This document shows, piece by piece, positions 49,562-60,432 of a stretch of DNA of 64,000 bases. The stretch's first letter is position 1. Each line of letters starts with the position of its first letter. A model generated the notes under the pieces. The model made no database searches and was not told the origin of the DNA. It saw only the letters and a list, made by a program, of their open reading frames with translations. The stretch comes from Caprella mutica (taxonomy: Eukaryota; Arthropoda; Malacostraca; Amphipoda; Caprellidae): positions 32,641 through 96,640 of the forward strand of contig CANNZV010002473.1 of the NCBI GenBank assembly GCA_947561585.1. Direction: 5' to 3'. The position numbers and the translations under genes are program-made.

Positions 49562-51042
49562 CTATGGTGAAATACGATTGTGGTCCCTCTTCTTATGGGA
49601 CTCCAATGAGCTTTTGTGATCATATACTCTATTGCAGCCGCAATAGTCACAATAATAATGGACGAATCTACCTGGTCCGTGAATGTTGGTAAAGTGACGT
49701 GTAACGTTACTCTTAGTCGAAAATCCTTTATCGCAGACGGAGCACTTGAAAGTAGATCTTGATTTAACAGCACGCCGTCTAGTACCTCTGTGAGCCCTGT
49801 CCTCGAGATTTGCTCCAAATTTTCCATCTTGGTCCAACCCTGAAGAGTGTTGATCCTTGTTGATGTCCGTATCATCAAACGATCCTGAAATTTAAATTAT
49901 TATCATTAATTCAATCAAATTATTAAGTAAAAGGATGCATACAAAGTCTTTGATATTATTTCCAAAAGAAATGATGAAAATTGCTTAGAGATAAAAAATA
50001 TTTCAGGAAATATTCATATTCCAAATGATATTTCATATGCCTATTATTTTATGCAAAAATCGAATGGGTGTGTGCCCTTTAAATGGCTACAGTGCGTAAT
50101 TATTTCAATCTACAATGCCATCGTAATTCAAAATCAAAAGTATACTATTAGGTTAAATGTGTAATATTATCACTATATAATTACCTCTATTCAAGTTCAG
50201 TTGAGTGACGTCACTTCCCTCCATTAATTCATTCCGTTTGACAGCTCCCTGAATGAGGTCTGCAATCATTTACAGAAAAGTTAGTAAAAATCGTGAAATT
50301 TTAGAGTTACCTACTAAAGTACGTACTTCTCCTATCTACTCCTATTCATTCTTCCTTTAGATATCGGTTTCTTACAACTGATTTAATAATTTAAATGACG
50401 TATTCAAACACCAGATTCAGAAGGAATGAAATTTTAAAAATATTAGAAAAAGCGCCCTACCATAATAAATAGTGTTCCTCGTGAAGATTTAATGCAAGAA
50501 TGGTGAAATATTTATCAGTAGTTATTCAGACAAAATTATATAACTTTAATAAATGTAAAATATTGTAACTCACATCTGAGGTAATAATAAGAATTAAGAT
50601 ACATGATTGAACGCTGTAGGGGAAACTGGGGAGGTGATGGGGGAACTTGGGGAGGTGATGGGGGAAGTTGGGGAGGTGATGGGGGAACTTGGGGAGAGGG
50701 TGGGGGAAGTTGGGGAGAGGGTGGGGGAAGTTGGGGAGAGGATGGGGGAAGTTGGGGAGATGATGGGGGAAGTTGGGGAAATGATGTGGCAAACAGTGGA
50801 GTTGTTAGGGGAAAATGAGGAAATGTTGGGGGAAAGGGAGGATTAAAAGAGAGAAACATAGATGAATAGGTTCTCAGGCTGTAGTCGGTTGCCAGAAGTG
50901 TCCTATCTAATGGTGGGGAAGGACGATGTTCTTCTGACGATTTTGGAGAAGATGACGAAGGAGACCGAGATTGCCGCCGAGCTAAGGCCAATCGTCTTGA
51001 AATCTCCTCAATGCGCGTACCTCTTCTTCTTCTGCGCACCAT
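49562..51042 (-). CDS. Gene 2b: Pro-rich paired C2H2 zinc-finger protein (arm 2)
   Basis: Coding exons are 51042-50574, 50259-50185 and 49884-49562, with the same splice sites and phases as gene 2a (first donor GTGAGT instead of GTAAGT). The product is about 288 residues. It has the same basic N-terminus, a Pro-rich region shorter by 151 residues, the identical 25-residue middle exon, and fingers at C229/C232/H245/H250 and C260/C265/H278/H283. It is transcribed towards gene 2a, so read-through of either gene would make RNA complementary to the other. The frame is intact and the copy appears functional. A possible 5' UTR exon with donor CAACAACAG^GTAATT lies near 53132 on the minus strand, but this is weak. 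Confidence 0.8.
50630..50800 (-). repeat. 21-bp coding repeat of gene 2b, about 8 units
   Basis: Short version of the Pro-rich repeat in gene 2a (44100-44722), with [14 protein letters not shown] and QVPPSPP units. The length difference is a multiple of three, so the frame is kept. Confidence 0.9.
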
Positions 51043-51168
51043 CTTCCTTCGTCTGAAAACAGAAAAAATATTATTATTTCAAGCAGATAGTTTCAGGGTA
51101 AGAAAAAAGCTAATTTGTCTTCTTCGCTTTTCTTATCACCCAAAGATATTTTACTGATGTTGTATGTA

Positions 51169-51256
51169 ACTCAAAACTTCATAACTCAAAACTTCATAAC
51201 TCAAAACTTCATAACTCAGAACTTCATAACTCAGAACTTCATAACTCAAAACTTCA
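51169..51256. repeat. 15-bp repeat remnant, about 6 units
   Basis: AACTCAAAACTTCAT and AACTCAGAACTTCAT units are the complement of the 15-bp minisatellite at 42213-43718. Homology between the two arms ends at this repeat. Confidence 0.9.
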
Positions 51257-51487
51257 TGAGTTTTAAAAATTTCGTGCCACACAATATAAACCTCATTTTA
51301 ACAACCAGATCTTATTACGATTGAATTGGAAAAATATATAACTACATTGTGACTTTGATAATCACAATATCAATCAAAATTTTACATTCTATCCCGCTTT
51401 CCCGGGGCAGAAGAAATATACATAGAGCTTTGTTATTGCTACAAACGAACTTATCAAATCTTTTTCATCATGTATGCCGTTATATAG

Positions 51488-52842
51488 GGATCAGTGTAAA
51501 TTCATCGCGGGTAAATTCATCGCAGTAAATTCATCGCGGTAAATTCATCGTGTGGTAAAGTCATCGCGTGGTAAATTCATCGCGTGGTAAATTCATCGCG
51601 TGGTAAATTCATCGCATGGTAAATTCATCGCATGGTAATTTCATTGCAGGTAAATTCATCGCATATAGTAAATCATCGGTGACATATAACAGGAAGGTAG
51701 ATAATACAAATAATAGAGAGGTAAATAATAGATAATTTTGTAATAATAATTTATAAAACTCTTCTATATTGAACACTGACTGCAGTGAACAGGTTTCAAC
51801 AAATTCACATTAACTTTCAAGTCGACATGTATGTTCTAATAATTTCAGCATGTCTTGGTGGGCCACGGCTATCTTTAAATACCCACATTCTTATTTCCTA
51901 TTGTCTCTTCATTTAAAATAGCTACATTCTTATTTTCTATTGGCTACATCCTAACTCATTCACTACGCAGGAGTTCACTATAGTGGGACCGTAAGAAGGA
52001 AATTTGTGACTTACATGAATTATCTCATAACAAAAAAATATAGTAGTTTAAAAGAATAATAGTGTTTATTCATAAAATGAATATATATATTTTTCATAAC
52101 AATAATATATCTTTCATATTAGGAATATTCTTTATTTAATTATGCTGAAGACTATATTTTTATTCAAAATGCATATTGTCACATCCCTAGTTATTACAGT
52201 AGCAATGGTCTTTAATTAAGTTAATACAATAGACTTTGAAAAAATGGGCAAATAATATATTGGTCTTTGGGCCCAATTGTCTTGAGGCACAATTGTCGGT
52301 CCACGAAATAATGTATGGATATGTACGTTGCTAAAGCAAACCGTTAATATTAAGAATGATATTCTATTCAAAGAGGTGTAGCATTTACAGTTATGTTGTA
52401 GTTCAAACTATGAGTAGCTACCTAAATACGTAATTTGAGAATTAACATACATTTAAATTGAAGAAAAATATGCATAACAATAAAATAATAAATTAATGCA
52501 ATAACCCACATATTAAATATTTTATAGTAATTGTATGATACTCATGTGAAATTATATGACATTCTATAACTAAAAATTCATTTATTTTAAAATAAACTAA
52601 CAGTACAGATTCGTACACACAAGTTACCATAATCCAGCGAAAAATAAAGTAAGGTCGGCATAATTATTTGCTAAGAGTTTATTTAAGTTTATCAATTTAA
52701 TTTTATAATGTACAATGCGATGAATTTTCCATGCGATGAATTTACCAGGCGATGAATTTACCACGCGATGAATTTACCATGCGATGAATTTACGGCGATG
52801 AATTTACCGGCGATGAATTTATTGCGATGAATTTACCGGATA
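51488..52842. mobile_element. Foldback-like element 1 (1355 bp)
   Basis: The left arm is about 11 tandem units of GTGGTAAATTCATCGC (51496-51676). The right arm is about 8 complementary units of GCGATGAATTTACCATG (52716-52841). The 11-bp direct repeat CCGTTATATAG flanks the element at 51477-51487 and 52843-52853. Tandemly repeated inverted ends with a 9-11 bp duplication fit the foldback/Mutator-like group (family knowledge). The interior is AT-rich, has no transposase, and includes a solo right end of MITE family C at 52160-52187. Confidence 0.82.
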
Positions 52843-52853
52843 CCGTTATATAG

Positions 52854-54645
52854 CAGTTCTTAAATTGTCCAGAACTCAGTTAAATGTCACAAATGATAGT
52901 GGGGGTGATTCAGTTTATTTTCTATAATTCCCCCCTTCCCCGGGGGTAGAACATTTTAACCGTTTGTACTGAAATATTTCATACTAAGATAATTTTTTAC
53001 CCTCCTAATTTTCTCTGAACCCACTATAATTTTCAATCTAGCAAATAATCCTAGAAAATAAATAAATTAGAAAACTCTGTCACTTTACGTATACCACTGT
53101 AACAATAAAATTAATAAAGATAAATTAAATTACCTGTTGTTGGTATGATCTTACACACTGAAGCTGCCTATCCTTACTAGTAAGAGAGATAGCTCTTTAA
53201 CGTCTGAAGCGCCGTGCAAGAATGGATTTAGTGTAGCATGCTGCTCTGATTTGTGTTTGACATACGCTGAAAGAAAATCTAGCTAGGGTATCTGTGATGT
53301 TTCTGGTTTGTAAAGCTTGTAAAGCTTTTTTAATAATAACAGACAAAATGACTTTATTTATACAACCTTGTATCCAAATAACGTGACTGACTAATCCTAA
53401 TTTAATGTAATAATTTCCGTACTAAATTATGTAATTAAATAGTTTAAGATATATCGTAGGCTGAAAGACAATCTAGCTAGATATTTAGGCCTAGGTATAT
53501 CGTAGGCTGAAAGACAATCACCAAATTCATTGATATATTAGCAGATATTTTTAATTTAACCTATTTATATATCAATTAGGTATTAATAGAGTAATAAATT
53601 ACTGAAATATGGTAAATCGCTACACTCTTTTATGGATGGGCGGGGCTTATTCAAATAGTTATCTCGCACAGAGTATATATCGGGAAAAAAATACATGTGT
53701 TTTGTGTACGTGACGTCATCACATCAAAATCATAGTTCTTCATCACATACGTTATAAATTAATATTTACCATATTTCTTATTTAAATGGTGAATAGTAAA
53801 TCAGTCATAATTATTTTACATAACAGTGAAAAAATAAAAAAGGCTATAATTAGTTAAAAAATAAAAACAGAAAGTTAATAGAGACTTCAATGCCGTGTTT
53901 TTTTTAAATATTTAATTGAATATTATAAACAAACCTATTTAAAAATAATTGTCCCTATTTTTTTATTCGTATTGATTTTTTTCTATTTGTAAATTTTATC
54001 TATTTACTATTTTAAAAATTAAGAACTATTACGAATTTTTAACAATGAATTTAAAACACTACCAAAATGTATTTATTTAAATTATAAATTTTCAGGAGCA
54101 AGTAAAGATAACGGACCAGAGTCCGCTATAGAAAATAAAATTACTGAAAAAATTCCTATATATGAGATGTGATTCAAGAATTAATGAATCCTGAAATCAA
54201 TCAACAGAAGACTTTTTTACTTTTTCTAAAGTAAAAGTATAAAGTATAAACTCTATAAAAATGCTCTGACAAAATCTAAACCGAATATAAAAATATGTAA
54301 TTATCAAATTAAATGTTGTTAGCGAGCTTTATTTAAATTATTTAGTAGTAACTATAGTATATTTTATACGTAAAGATATCACCATACGAAATTGCACAAC
54401 TCAAAATGATCCAAAGACCACACAGTCAATTGATGCAATGACTGTCCGTGAGATGGCGCTGTCTCTTTGCATTGGCTATCATTTGTGTTCAGAGTAGCAA
54501 CACATTCTGGTGAAAAATTAAATTCCTTTCGATTGAAGAACTGTTTATAAATTTCCATTATTAACTATACGGGAGAAGGAAAAATTAAATGGAATCATTT
54601 TTTGGTATCATAATCTTTGAACATATAATATATATATATATACGG
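52854..54645. other. No gene; scattered motifs
   Basis: ATATCGTAGGCTGAAAGACA is duplicated near 53452-53516. GGATGGGCGGGGCTTATTCA (about 53633) is followed by AGTATATATCGGG and a perfect TGACGTCA near 53711. These could be promoter elements or chance. No ORF is visible. Confidence 0.35.
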
Positions 54646-55602
54646 TTCCCGGAAAGAAGCCCACAGGAAAAAAGCCCGCAAGAAAAAAGCCCACAAGGAA
54701 AAATGCCCACAAGGAAAAATGCCCACAAGGAAAAAAAACATATGTATAAAAGCCCACGGGAAAAAAGCCTACAACTTCATAATATTTATAATACAGAAAA
54801 ACATGAGATGTTTAAAATAAGGTCAAAATTTTACAGCAAATATTCTAAAACTACAGTTGTTTTTAATTTATTTTAGTATAGGGTTTAACGTAAGCTTTCG
54901 GCCATTTCGACTGTATCGCCGACTTCAAAAATAAATTGAAGAAAAAGGACTGGAAGAAGCAGTCAGAAAGGAAAGTAGCTTCATGAATAAAGTAACTTAA
55001 TACCGTCGGTGACAATGTTAATTGATGCCAAAAAAAAACTCGGTGAATAACAAATGTGACGATAAGGGACACAAACACCATTGGCTGCACTCACGGATGA
55101 AAGAGGAAAATGAAGAGGTGATAGTAAATGAAGCTTACGAGTCAACTTAACACAAAAATCTTAGATCTCGTAGTTGAGGAGCAAAGAGACTAGCGCTATC
55201 CTCTAAAACTGCAAATAGCGCTAAAAAAATATAAATATGGTATACATATGAAAAAAGACAATACATAATCCAAATTGCAAGAGTTCGGAACCCAAGGGAC
55301 GCTACCCCCTTCTCTTCCATTCACCACAGAGAGCTTCAGGATAGAGCCCCTGACGGGCAAAATAAAATGGAAATGATAAAACGAAATTCACGGATGATTT
55401 TAAAATTTATATACTATAAAATTAGAATCAACAAGTATACAATTAATCTTAGCGATGAAGACTTTCAAAATGAGGCAAAAGGTACAAGACATAGAAAACT
55501 AATTGAATATTCGTGCCTATGTAAACTTATGCCCCTATTTAAAACACCCTCATGTTTTTCTGTATTTAAAAAGTGTGTAGTTGTGGGCTTTTTTCCTGTG
55601 GA
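54646..55602. mobile_element. Possible foldback-like element, right arm truncated
   Basis: The left arm is about 7 units of GCCCACAAGGAAAAA (54646-54778), the last followed by CCTACAACTTCA. At 55577-55602 the complement, TGTAGTTGTGGGCTTTTTTC then CTGTGG, gives one right-hand unit. It is then cut by half of MITE family B at 55603. A copy of repeat D lies inside. No target duplication can be shown, so the call is tentative. Confidence 0.5.
54881..55351 (+). repeat. Repeat D, copy 2
   Basis: GGGTTTAACGTAAGCTTTCG to GGATAGAGCCCCTGACGGG; same orientation as 16111-16594 with scattered changes and small deletions. It lies inside the possible foldback-like element. Confidence 0.8.
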
Positions 55603-55725
55603 GGTATCATGGATACCAACTAAAATAAATAATAACTATATAGTTTTTTCTTATATTTTCGTTGAAAAAGTAGGAGGAGCTTAGCAAAAAGTCTGATGGA
55701 AAGACTTAAACGTGTGTACGGCCCT
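55603..55725. mobile_element. Right half of MITE family B
   Basis: It begins exactly in the central palindrome (GGTATCATGGATACCAACTA), continues AAAAAGTAGGAGGAGCTTAG and ends ACGTGTGTACGGCCCT, as in 390-516. The left half is missing. Confidence 0.78.
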
Positions 55726-56228
55726 TTACGGATGACAGAATTTAATCGCAACCAATGGATGCACAAAGTCATGCAGGCGTTATTAGTACAGTGGGATGAT
55801 TGCATCCTAGGTGCAGTGATGGATGGTCTTTGGTGACATTGAATTTGTTGTGGGACAAGGAACCTAATTCCGAATAACGAGAAGCAATTCTTCAGCCACA
55901 TTTATTCTAACGGTAACAAATACACTAGAATACATTAATCCGATGCAGAATAATAACGTTAGGCTACATTTCAAAATATTTACGATAGAGGCAATAAAAT
56001 GTGCATACGGGAAATAAAAATGAGTAAAAACTACATGGCAGTAAAGCACTGATATTACAGGATTGACTAAAAGTACGTTTTAGTATATGCTGAAATTGTA
56101 AGTCACTACTAAAGTTGCATACAATAGTTGATAAAGTTGTTACTTAAGTCACTAAAGTAGTTGTTAAAGTTCTCACTAAAGTCATTACTCTAATACGAGA
56201 AGCTAATTCGTTCAGTAACCCCTGAGTC
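55726..56228. other. No convincing gene
   Basis: This part is moderately AT-rich. Minus-strand frames of 93 and 61 codons overlap transposon pieces and have no domain. Confidence 0.4.
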
Positions 56229-56638
56229 GTGCAGGTAAACTCTTCAGTGCATTCATTTACAGCAGAAGTGCATGTACAGGTAAACTCTTCAGTGCATTCA
56301 TTTACAGCAGAAGTGCATGTACAGGTAAACTCTTCAGTGCATTCATTTACAGCAGAAGTGCATGTACAGGTAAACTCTTCAGTGCATTCATTTACAGCAG
56401 AAGTGCATGTACAGGTAAACTCTTCAGTGCATTCATTTACAGCAGAAGTGCATGTACAGGTAAACTCTTCAGTGCATTCATTTACAGCAGAAGTGCATGT
56501 ACAGGTAAACTCTTCAGTGCATTCATTTACAGCAGAAGTGCATGTACAGGTAAATTCTTCAGTGCATTCATTTACAGCAGAAGTGCATGTACAGGTAAAT
56601 TCTTCAGTGCACTCATTTACAGCAGAAGTGCATGTATA
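56229..56638. repeat. 45-bp minisatellite, 9 copies
   Basis: The unit runs from CAGGTAAACTCTTCAGTGCA through TTCATTTACAGCAGAAGTGC to ATGTA. Copies are nearly identical (AAACTC/AAATTC). A unit divisible by three with no stop gives long frames on both strands (15-residue repeats), which I treat as by-products. Confidence 0.93.
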
Positions 56639-57107
56639 GTGTTCACGTTTATACCAGTACACAATCATTATTAGTTAATACACTATAATATTTCCAATCT
56701 TGTAAATCTCACACATTTGTTGCAGTGACCACTATACTGTAAATCGGTTGCTTGTGGTTACACTGATTCGTCAACCCTATTAATAATAGCAACGGGACTG
56801 ACTGAAATAGAGTTTTAAAGAACATATTTTAATAATAATGGGTATAGTTAAAAAACTATAGTGACGATATAATTGGAATCAAATTATTTCACGTAGAATA
56901 TCTTCACTGTGATTGGTTTAACTTTATTCCCTTTCTGATAGGTTTTTCTCAGTCAATTGGGAGGTTAATGGGCCTTTTTGTTAGAGTCAGGACATCAGGC
57001 ATTTAGTCTGCTACAGCTAAGCAACTTCTTGGCGTGCACTGTTCATTAGAACGCAATCTCAGGCTTCTATAACGGCCACCTATTAGCAAAATACATCAGA
57101 TTCATCT

Positions 57108-57302
57108 TACGGGTTATTATGTCGGTAAATGAATTGGTAACGATTTTACGGGTTACTATGTCGGTAAATGAATTGGTAACGATTTTACGGGTTATTATGT
57201 CGGTAAATGAATTGGTAACGATTTTACGGGTTATTATGTCGGTAAATGAATTGGTAACGTTATTACGGGTTACTATGTCGGTAAATGAATTGGTAACGTT
57301 AT
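57108..57302. repeat. 39-bp tandem repeat, 5 copies
   Basis: TTACGGGTTATTATGTCGGT followed by AAATGAATTGGTAACG; variants are ATTATG/ACTATG and GATTT/GTTAT. The frame through it is a by-product. Confidence 0.9.
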
Positions 57303-57431
57303 GTATATATCTTTGGTGGGTAATTGGTACAGTAAATACTTAAAAGATTTCGGACATAAATACACGAAATAGGAATAACATTTTGCTGCAATTGCCTTCT
57401 GAAATACAGATATCAAACCACCTTACAACTA

Positions 57432-57537
57432 GGGTTGTGACAATATGCGTTTAAAATCATAGATCCCGAAAATATTATAGACGAGACGGCCTGAAATGGT
57501 GTTTAATACTACATATATACAGCTGGTGTCACAATTC
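57432..57537. mobile_element. Left part of MITE family C
   Basis: GGGTTGTGACAATATGCGTT then AAAATCATAGATCCCGAAAA matches 21048-21150. TA precedes it. It ends near GGTGTCACAATT, which may be a remnant of the right end after an internal deletion. Confidence 0.7.
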
Positions 57538-57572
57538 TACTTATGAGCTAATAACTGATGGTACTTTATACG

Positions 57573-58101
57573 GGTTACTATTCAGTAGTCCGACGCCCCA
57601 GTAGTCCGACACCCCATTAGATAGGACACTGTTGTAGTTTATTACTGATTTAACATAAAATATATGTATATCCGGGGGCGTGCCGCCCCCGAACCTCCCT
57701 GTCAGATTATTGAACAATCATGAAGTGTGCAGTTCAACAAACTGGCGGATACAACAAACTAAATTAAATGATGAAATCAAGTGAGGAATTGCATCATAAA
57801 TTACTATTGAAAATAAAGTAAAATTAAAGAGTACCTAATATAAAATTTAAAAAATGAAAGAAATAAAAAAAATATTTTATTATTTAGAGTAGTTATTAAT
57901 TGAGTTAATCTATCTATCTATTTAATCATATTTTTTATTTTAATCAAAAAATAAAACGAAAAATTACACAAAAAGATGGAACTGTCGGACTATTGGGGCG
58001 TCGGACTAATGGGGCGTCGGACTAGTGGGACTTCGGACTATTGGGACGTCGGACTAGTGGGACTTCGGACTATTGGGGCGTCGGACTATTGAGAAGTCCC
58101 C
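57573..58101. mobile_element. Foldback-like element 2 (529 bp)
   Basis: The left arm holds two units of GTAGTCCGACGCCCCA (57587-57630). The right arm holds about seven complementary units, GTCGGACTATTGGGGC (57978-58095). CTTTATACG flanks it at 57564-57572 and 58102-58110, a 9-bp target duplication. The interior contains the dispersed core (57672-57772: GGGGGCGTGCCGCCCCC hairpin, then CAACAAACTGGCGGATACAA). There is no ORF. Confidence 0.85.
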
Positions 58102-58110
58102 CTTTATACG

Positions 58111-58712
58111 AGACTAATTTTCTTATAGCTTGTTTAAGCAATTTGCTTGATTTTGAATAAAGCTTCAAATCTTAATAATTTATTCATTCACTTTCTGGCA
58201 GCTTATGTTTACTGTAGGATGGCTGTAGTCAATCATTGTTCTAATTGTCTCCTATGAGCTTTGAATTGTTTTCCCTCTTAATTATTATTTTATCTCAACT
58301 GTTTGGATTGTTTTGTAATCACGAATTATAATCTACAATATCAATCACCCCCTCCCATCTACATATAATAGTATGTTCATCAGAAATATACTGCAAGTGT
58401 ACCTGTGACACCCAAACACTATACAAACACACATTACTCATTGTCACAGTACACGCGTACTGTACAATTACCACAGTACACAATACCACAGTACGTACAT
58501 GTGTATATACTGTGTACACAGTAGTACTTACACCTCTAGATATGTTCTAAGTGTACATGTAAGTTTTCTACATCTACCACCATTGCCTCACGTTACAGTG
58601 GAAAAAGGTACAGCTGTATAGAGAAAAGGAGATAAGAAATAAGTACAGTGTACAGTTTAGAATTTAGTAGTGAAGCAACTTTGTCCAACAGTTCAATTTT
58701 CTAAAAATAAAA
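58111..58712. other. No gene; TGTAC-rich stretch
   Basis: Around 58440-58560 the words CACAGTAC and GTGTACA recur irregularly. The minus-strand 66-codon frame across it is low complexity and unsupported. Confidence 0.45.
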
Positions 58713-59831
58713 TTAGCGTAAGTTCTTAACCACACTCTTCTTCAAAAACACCTTCCCTATCGTCATCCTTTCGCACGCTCCGGACACCACCGAAAAAGTA
58801 AGGTTGCTCATCTTCTCTGCCAGCTTCAACTTTCTCTCCCTATTCTCTCTAAAACAGTCACGCTTGGACACCACTTCCACTCTCAAGTATCTCATCCTGT
58901 CCACAACCTCCACTCCCCTCACCATTCCGTCATCTGGTTTCTCCCCATTAAATACCATGCATACCGTCTTCCTTCTATTAATTCTCATTCCAAATCCCTC
59001 CGCCACCGCAGCCAGCCTCCCCACCATCTCCCCAGCCTCACCCACACTACCCGCCATCAACAACCCATCATCCGCATAGAAAAGAACTGGAATCTACATT
59101 CCTCTCACTCTGCATCCCAACCCTCCCCTAACAATTCTCTCAATCAGCATCCCCACAACCATCAAGAAAAGTTGCACTGACCCAGAGCAGCCTTGTCTGA
59201 TGCCCCTTCCTATCTCCGTATCACCCATCTTTCTGCCTTCTCTCCAAATCTCAGTCCCATCATCCCTATACAAATTGACCACCACATCTATCACTCTAGG
59301 GTCACATTTGTAGTATTTCAGCGCTGTGACCAACGCCCCCCTATCCACACTATCAAAAGCCTTCTCGAAATCCACAGCCACCACTACCAAACTTTCTCTG
59401 AACCTATACTTCTCCTCCACGCACCATCCCAACAGAAACAAATTCTCCTCCATTCTCCTGCCCTCCGTAAAACCTGTCTGCATGTAATCAACTCTCGCAT
59501 CACTCATCACCTTTCCCACCAAACGCTCCTTCAACACCCCCATGAACACCTTATACCCCACATTCGTCAAAGCAATTGATCTGTGCTCATTTACAGTTGG
59601 TCTTTGAGCTTTTGGTACCATGCAGGTTTTGGATTTCTTCCAGCTCCCACTCACCTGCCCCGACTCCAACATCCTATTGAAAGCTCCAGTCACCCTTCCC
59701 ATGCATCCCTCACTATCTGCTATCGCTCTGTACATTTCTCCCTTTATCTTATCTGGACCTCCCTGCTTATGGCTTTTCAACTTCCCTATCCTCTTTTTCA
59801 CCTCTTCTTCATTCAATGTAACAACCTTCAT
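58713..59831 (-). pseudogene. LINE-type reverse transcriptase fragment
   Basis: One minus-strand frame of 373 codons, broken only by a TAG at 59096-59094. It shows reverse-transcriptase motifs in order: KSHKQGGPDKIKGEM, then PTVNEHRSIALTN, QTGFTEGRRMEEN, VAVDFEKAFDSVDR, GIRQGC, and YADD, which lies just after the stop codon. A long thumb-like tail follows, ending VVKNLR. Endonuclease and ORF1 are absent and the 5' side stops at a family-A MITE. It is less AT-rich than the surroundings, as expected for a transposed copy. This is a non-LTR retrotransposon piece; I cannot assign the clade. The stop lies immediately before the catalytic motif, so this copy is inactive. Confidence 0.88.
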
Positions 59832-59849
59832 CCATCATAGATTACCCTA

Positions 59850-59975
59850 GGGTAATCTATGACCTATCGAACAGTTTTTCGATCATATATTTAGTAGATT
59901 AAATAATAATTATCTTACTACTTTTTTCCTATGTGATCGATAATGTGGAACTGTACGATAACTCAGAATATGCCC
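59850..59975. mobile_element. MITE family A copy at the 5' edge of the LINE fragment
   Basis: GGGTAATCTATGACCTATCG and CGATAACTCAGAATATGCCC are imperfect inverted ends. TA lies at 59848-59849 and 59976-59977. Just outside the left end, CATAGATTACCC is the exact complement of the MITE's own first bases, making a 26-bp palindrome (59836-59861) at the junction. Confidence 0.8.
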
Positions 59976-59977
59976 TA

Positions 59978-60337
59978 CAAGCAATACTCACGACCATTAA
60001 CGCTGGTTATCACATTCTACTGAGTCATTATTTATCTTATACATTGACGAGTTTGACATGAGGTTTAACTTTAGACTAATTAATCAAGTGATTTATGAGA
60101 TACTAATGAAATAGTGATATATCTATAGCATATTATACTGTATTATAGCATCTGGAATGACTTTACAGCTACTATTGAGTGTTTATCGCACATATATTTC
60201 TGTTCTTTATAATAGTTAAATTATTGCCAATTAAATACTAAAATTGTTAATAGTGCCTTTATTTCATTTTAACCATTCAATTATAATTTCTATAGATTTG
60301 TGTTGACACGAATGTCAGTTTTACTATATATCAAACA
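59978..60337. other. No gene seen
   Basis: AT-rich sequence; no continuation of the LINE beyond the MITE. Confidence 0.45.
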
Positions 60338-60432
60338 GATCAGAACTGATATATATATTTTATCAATATATATTTTATCAATATATATTTTATCAATATG
60401 TATTTTATCAATATATCAAACAGATCAGAAAC
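60325..60432. repeat. ATATATTTTATCA repeat between direct copies of ATATCAAACAGATCAGAA
   Basis: Four units of ATATATTTTATCAAT lie between two copies of ATATCAAACAGATCAGAA. This looks like local duplication with an internal expansion. Confidence 0.75.

Larger units (their letters stand above)
49045..51168 (-). repeat. Palindrome arm 2
   Basis: Complement of arm 1 (43719-46285). Coding changes are small: RTGTR/RRGTR, SPTSS/SPKSS, DFSLR/DYSLR and EDQ/EDR. The high similarity across introns and 3' flank points to a recent duplication or continuing gene conversion. Confidence 0.93.

Noticed and set aside
56144..56668. Long frames on both strands through the 45-bp repeat
   Set aside because: The unit length is a multiple of three and lacks stops on both strands; no domain or exon signals are visible.
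59193..59850. Plus-strand frames opposite the reverse transcriptase
   Set aside because: Antisense shadows of the LINE coding strand, which has clear reverse-transcriptase motifs.
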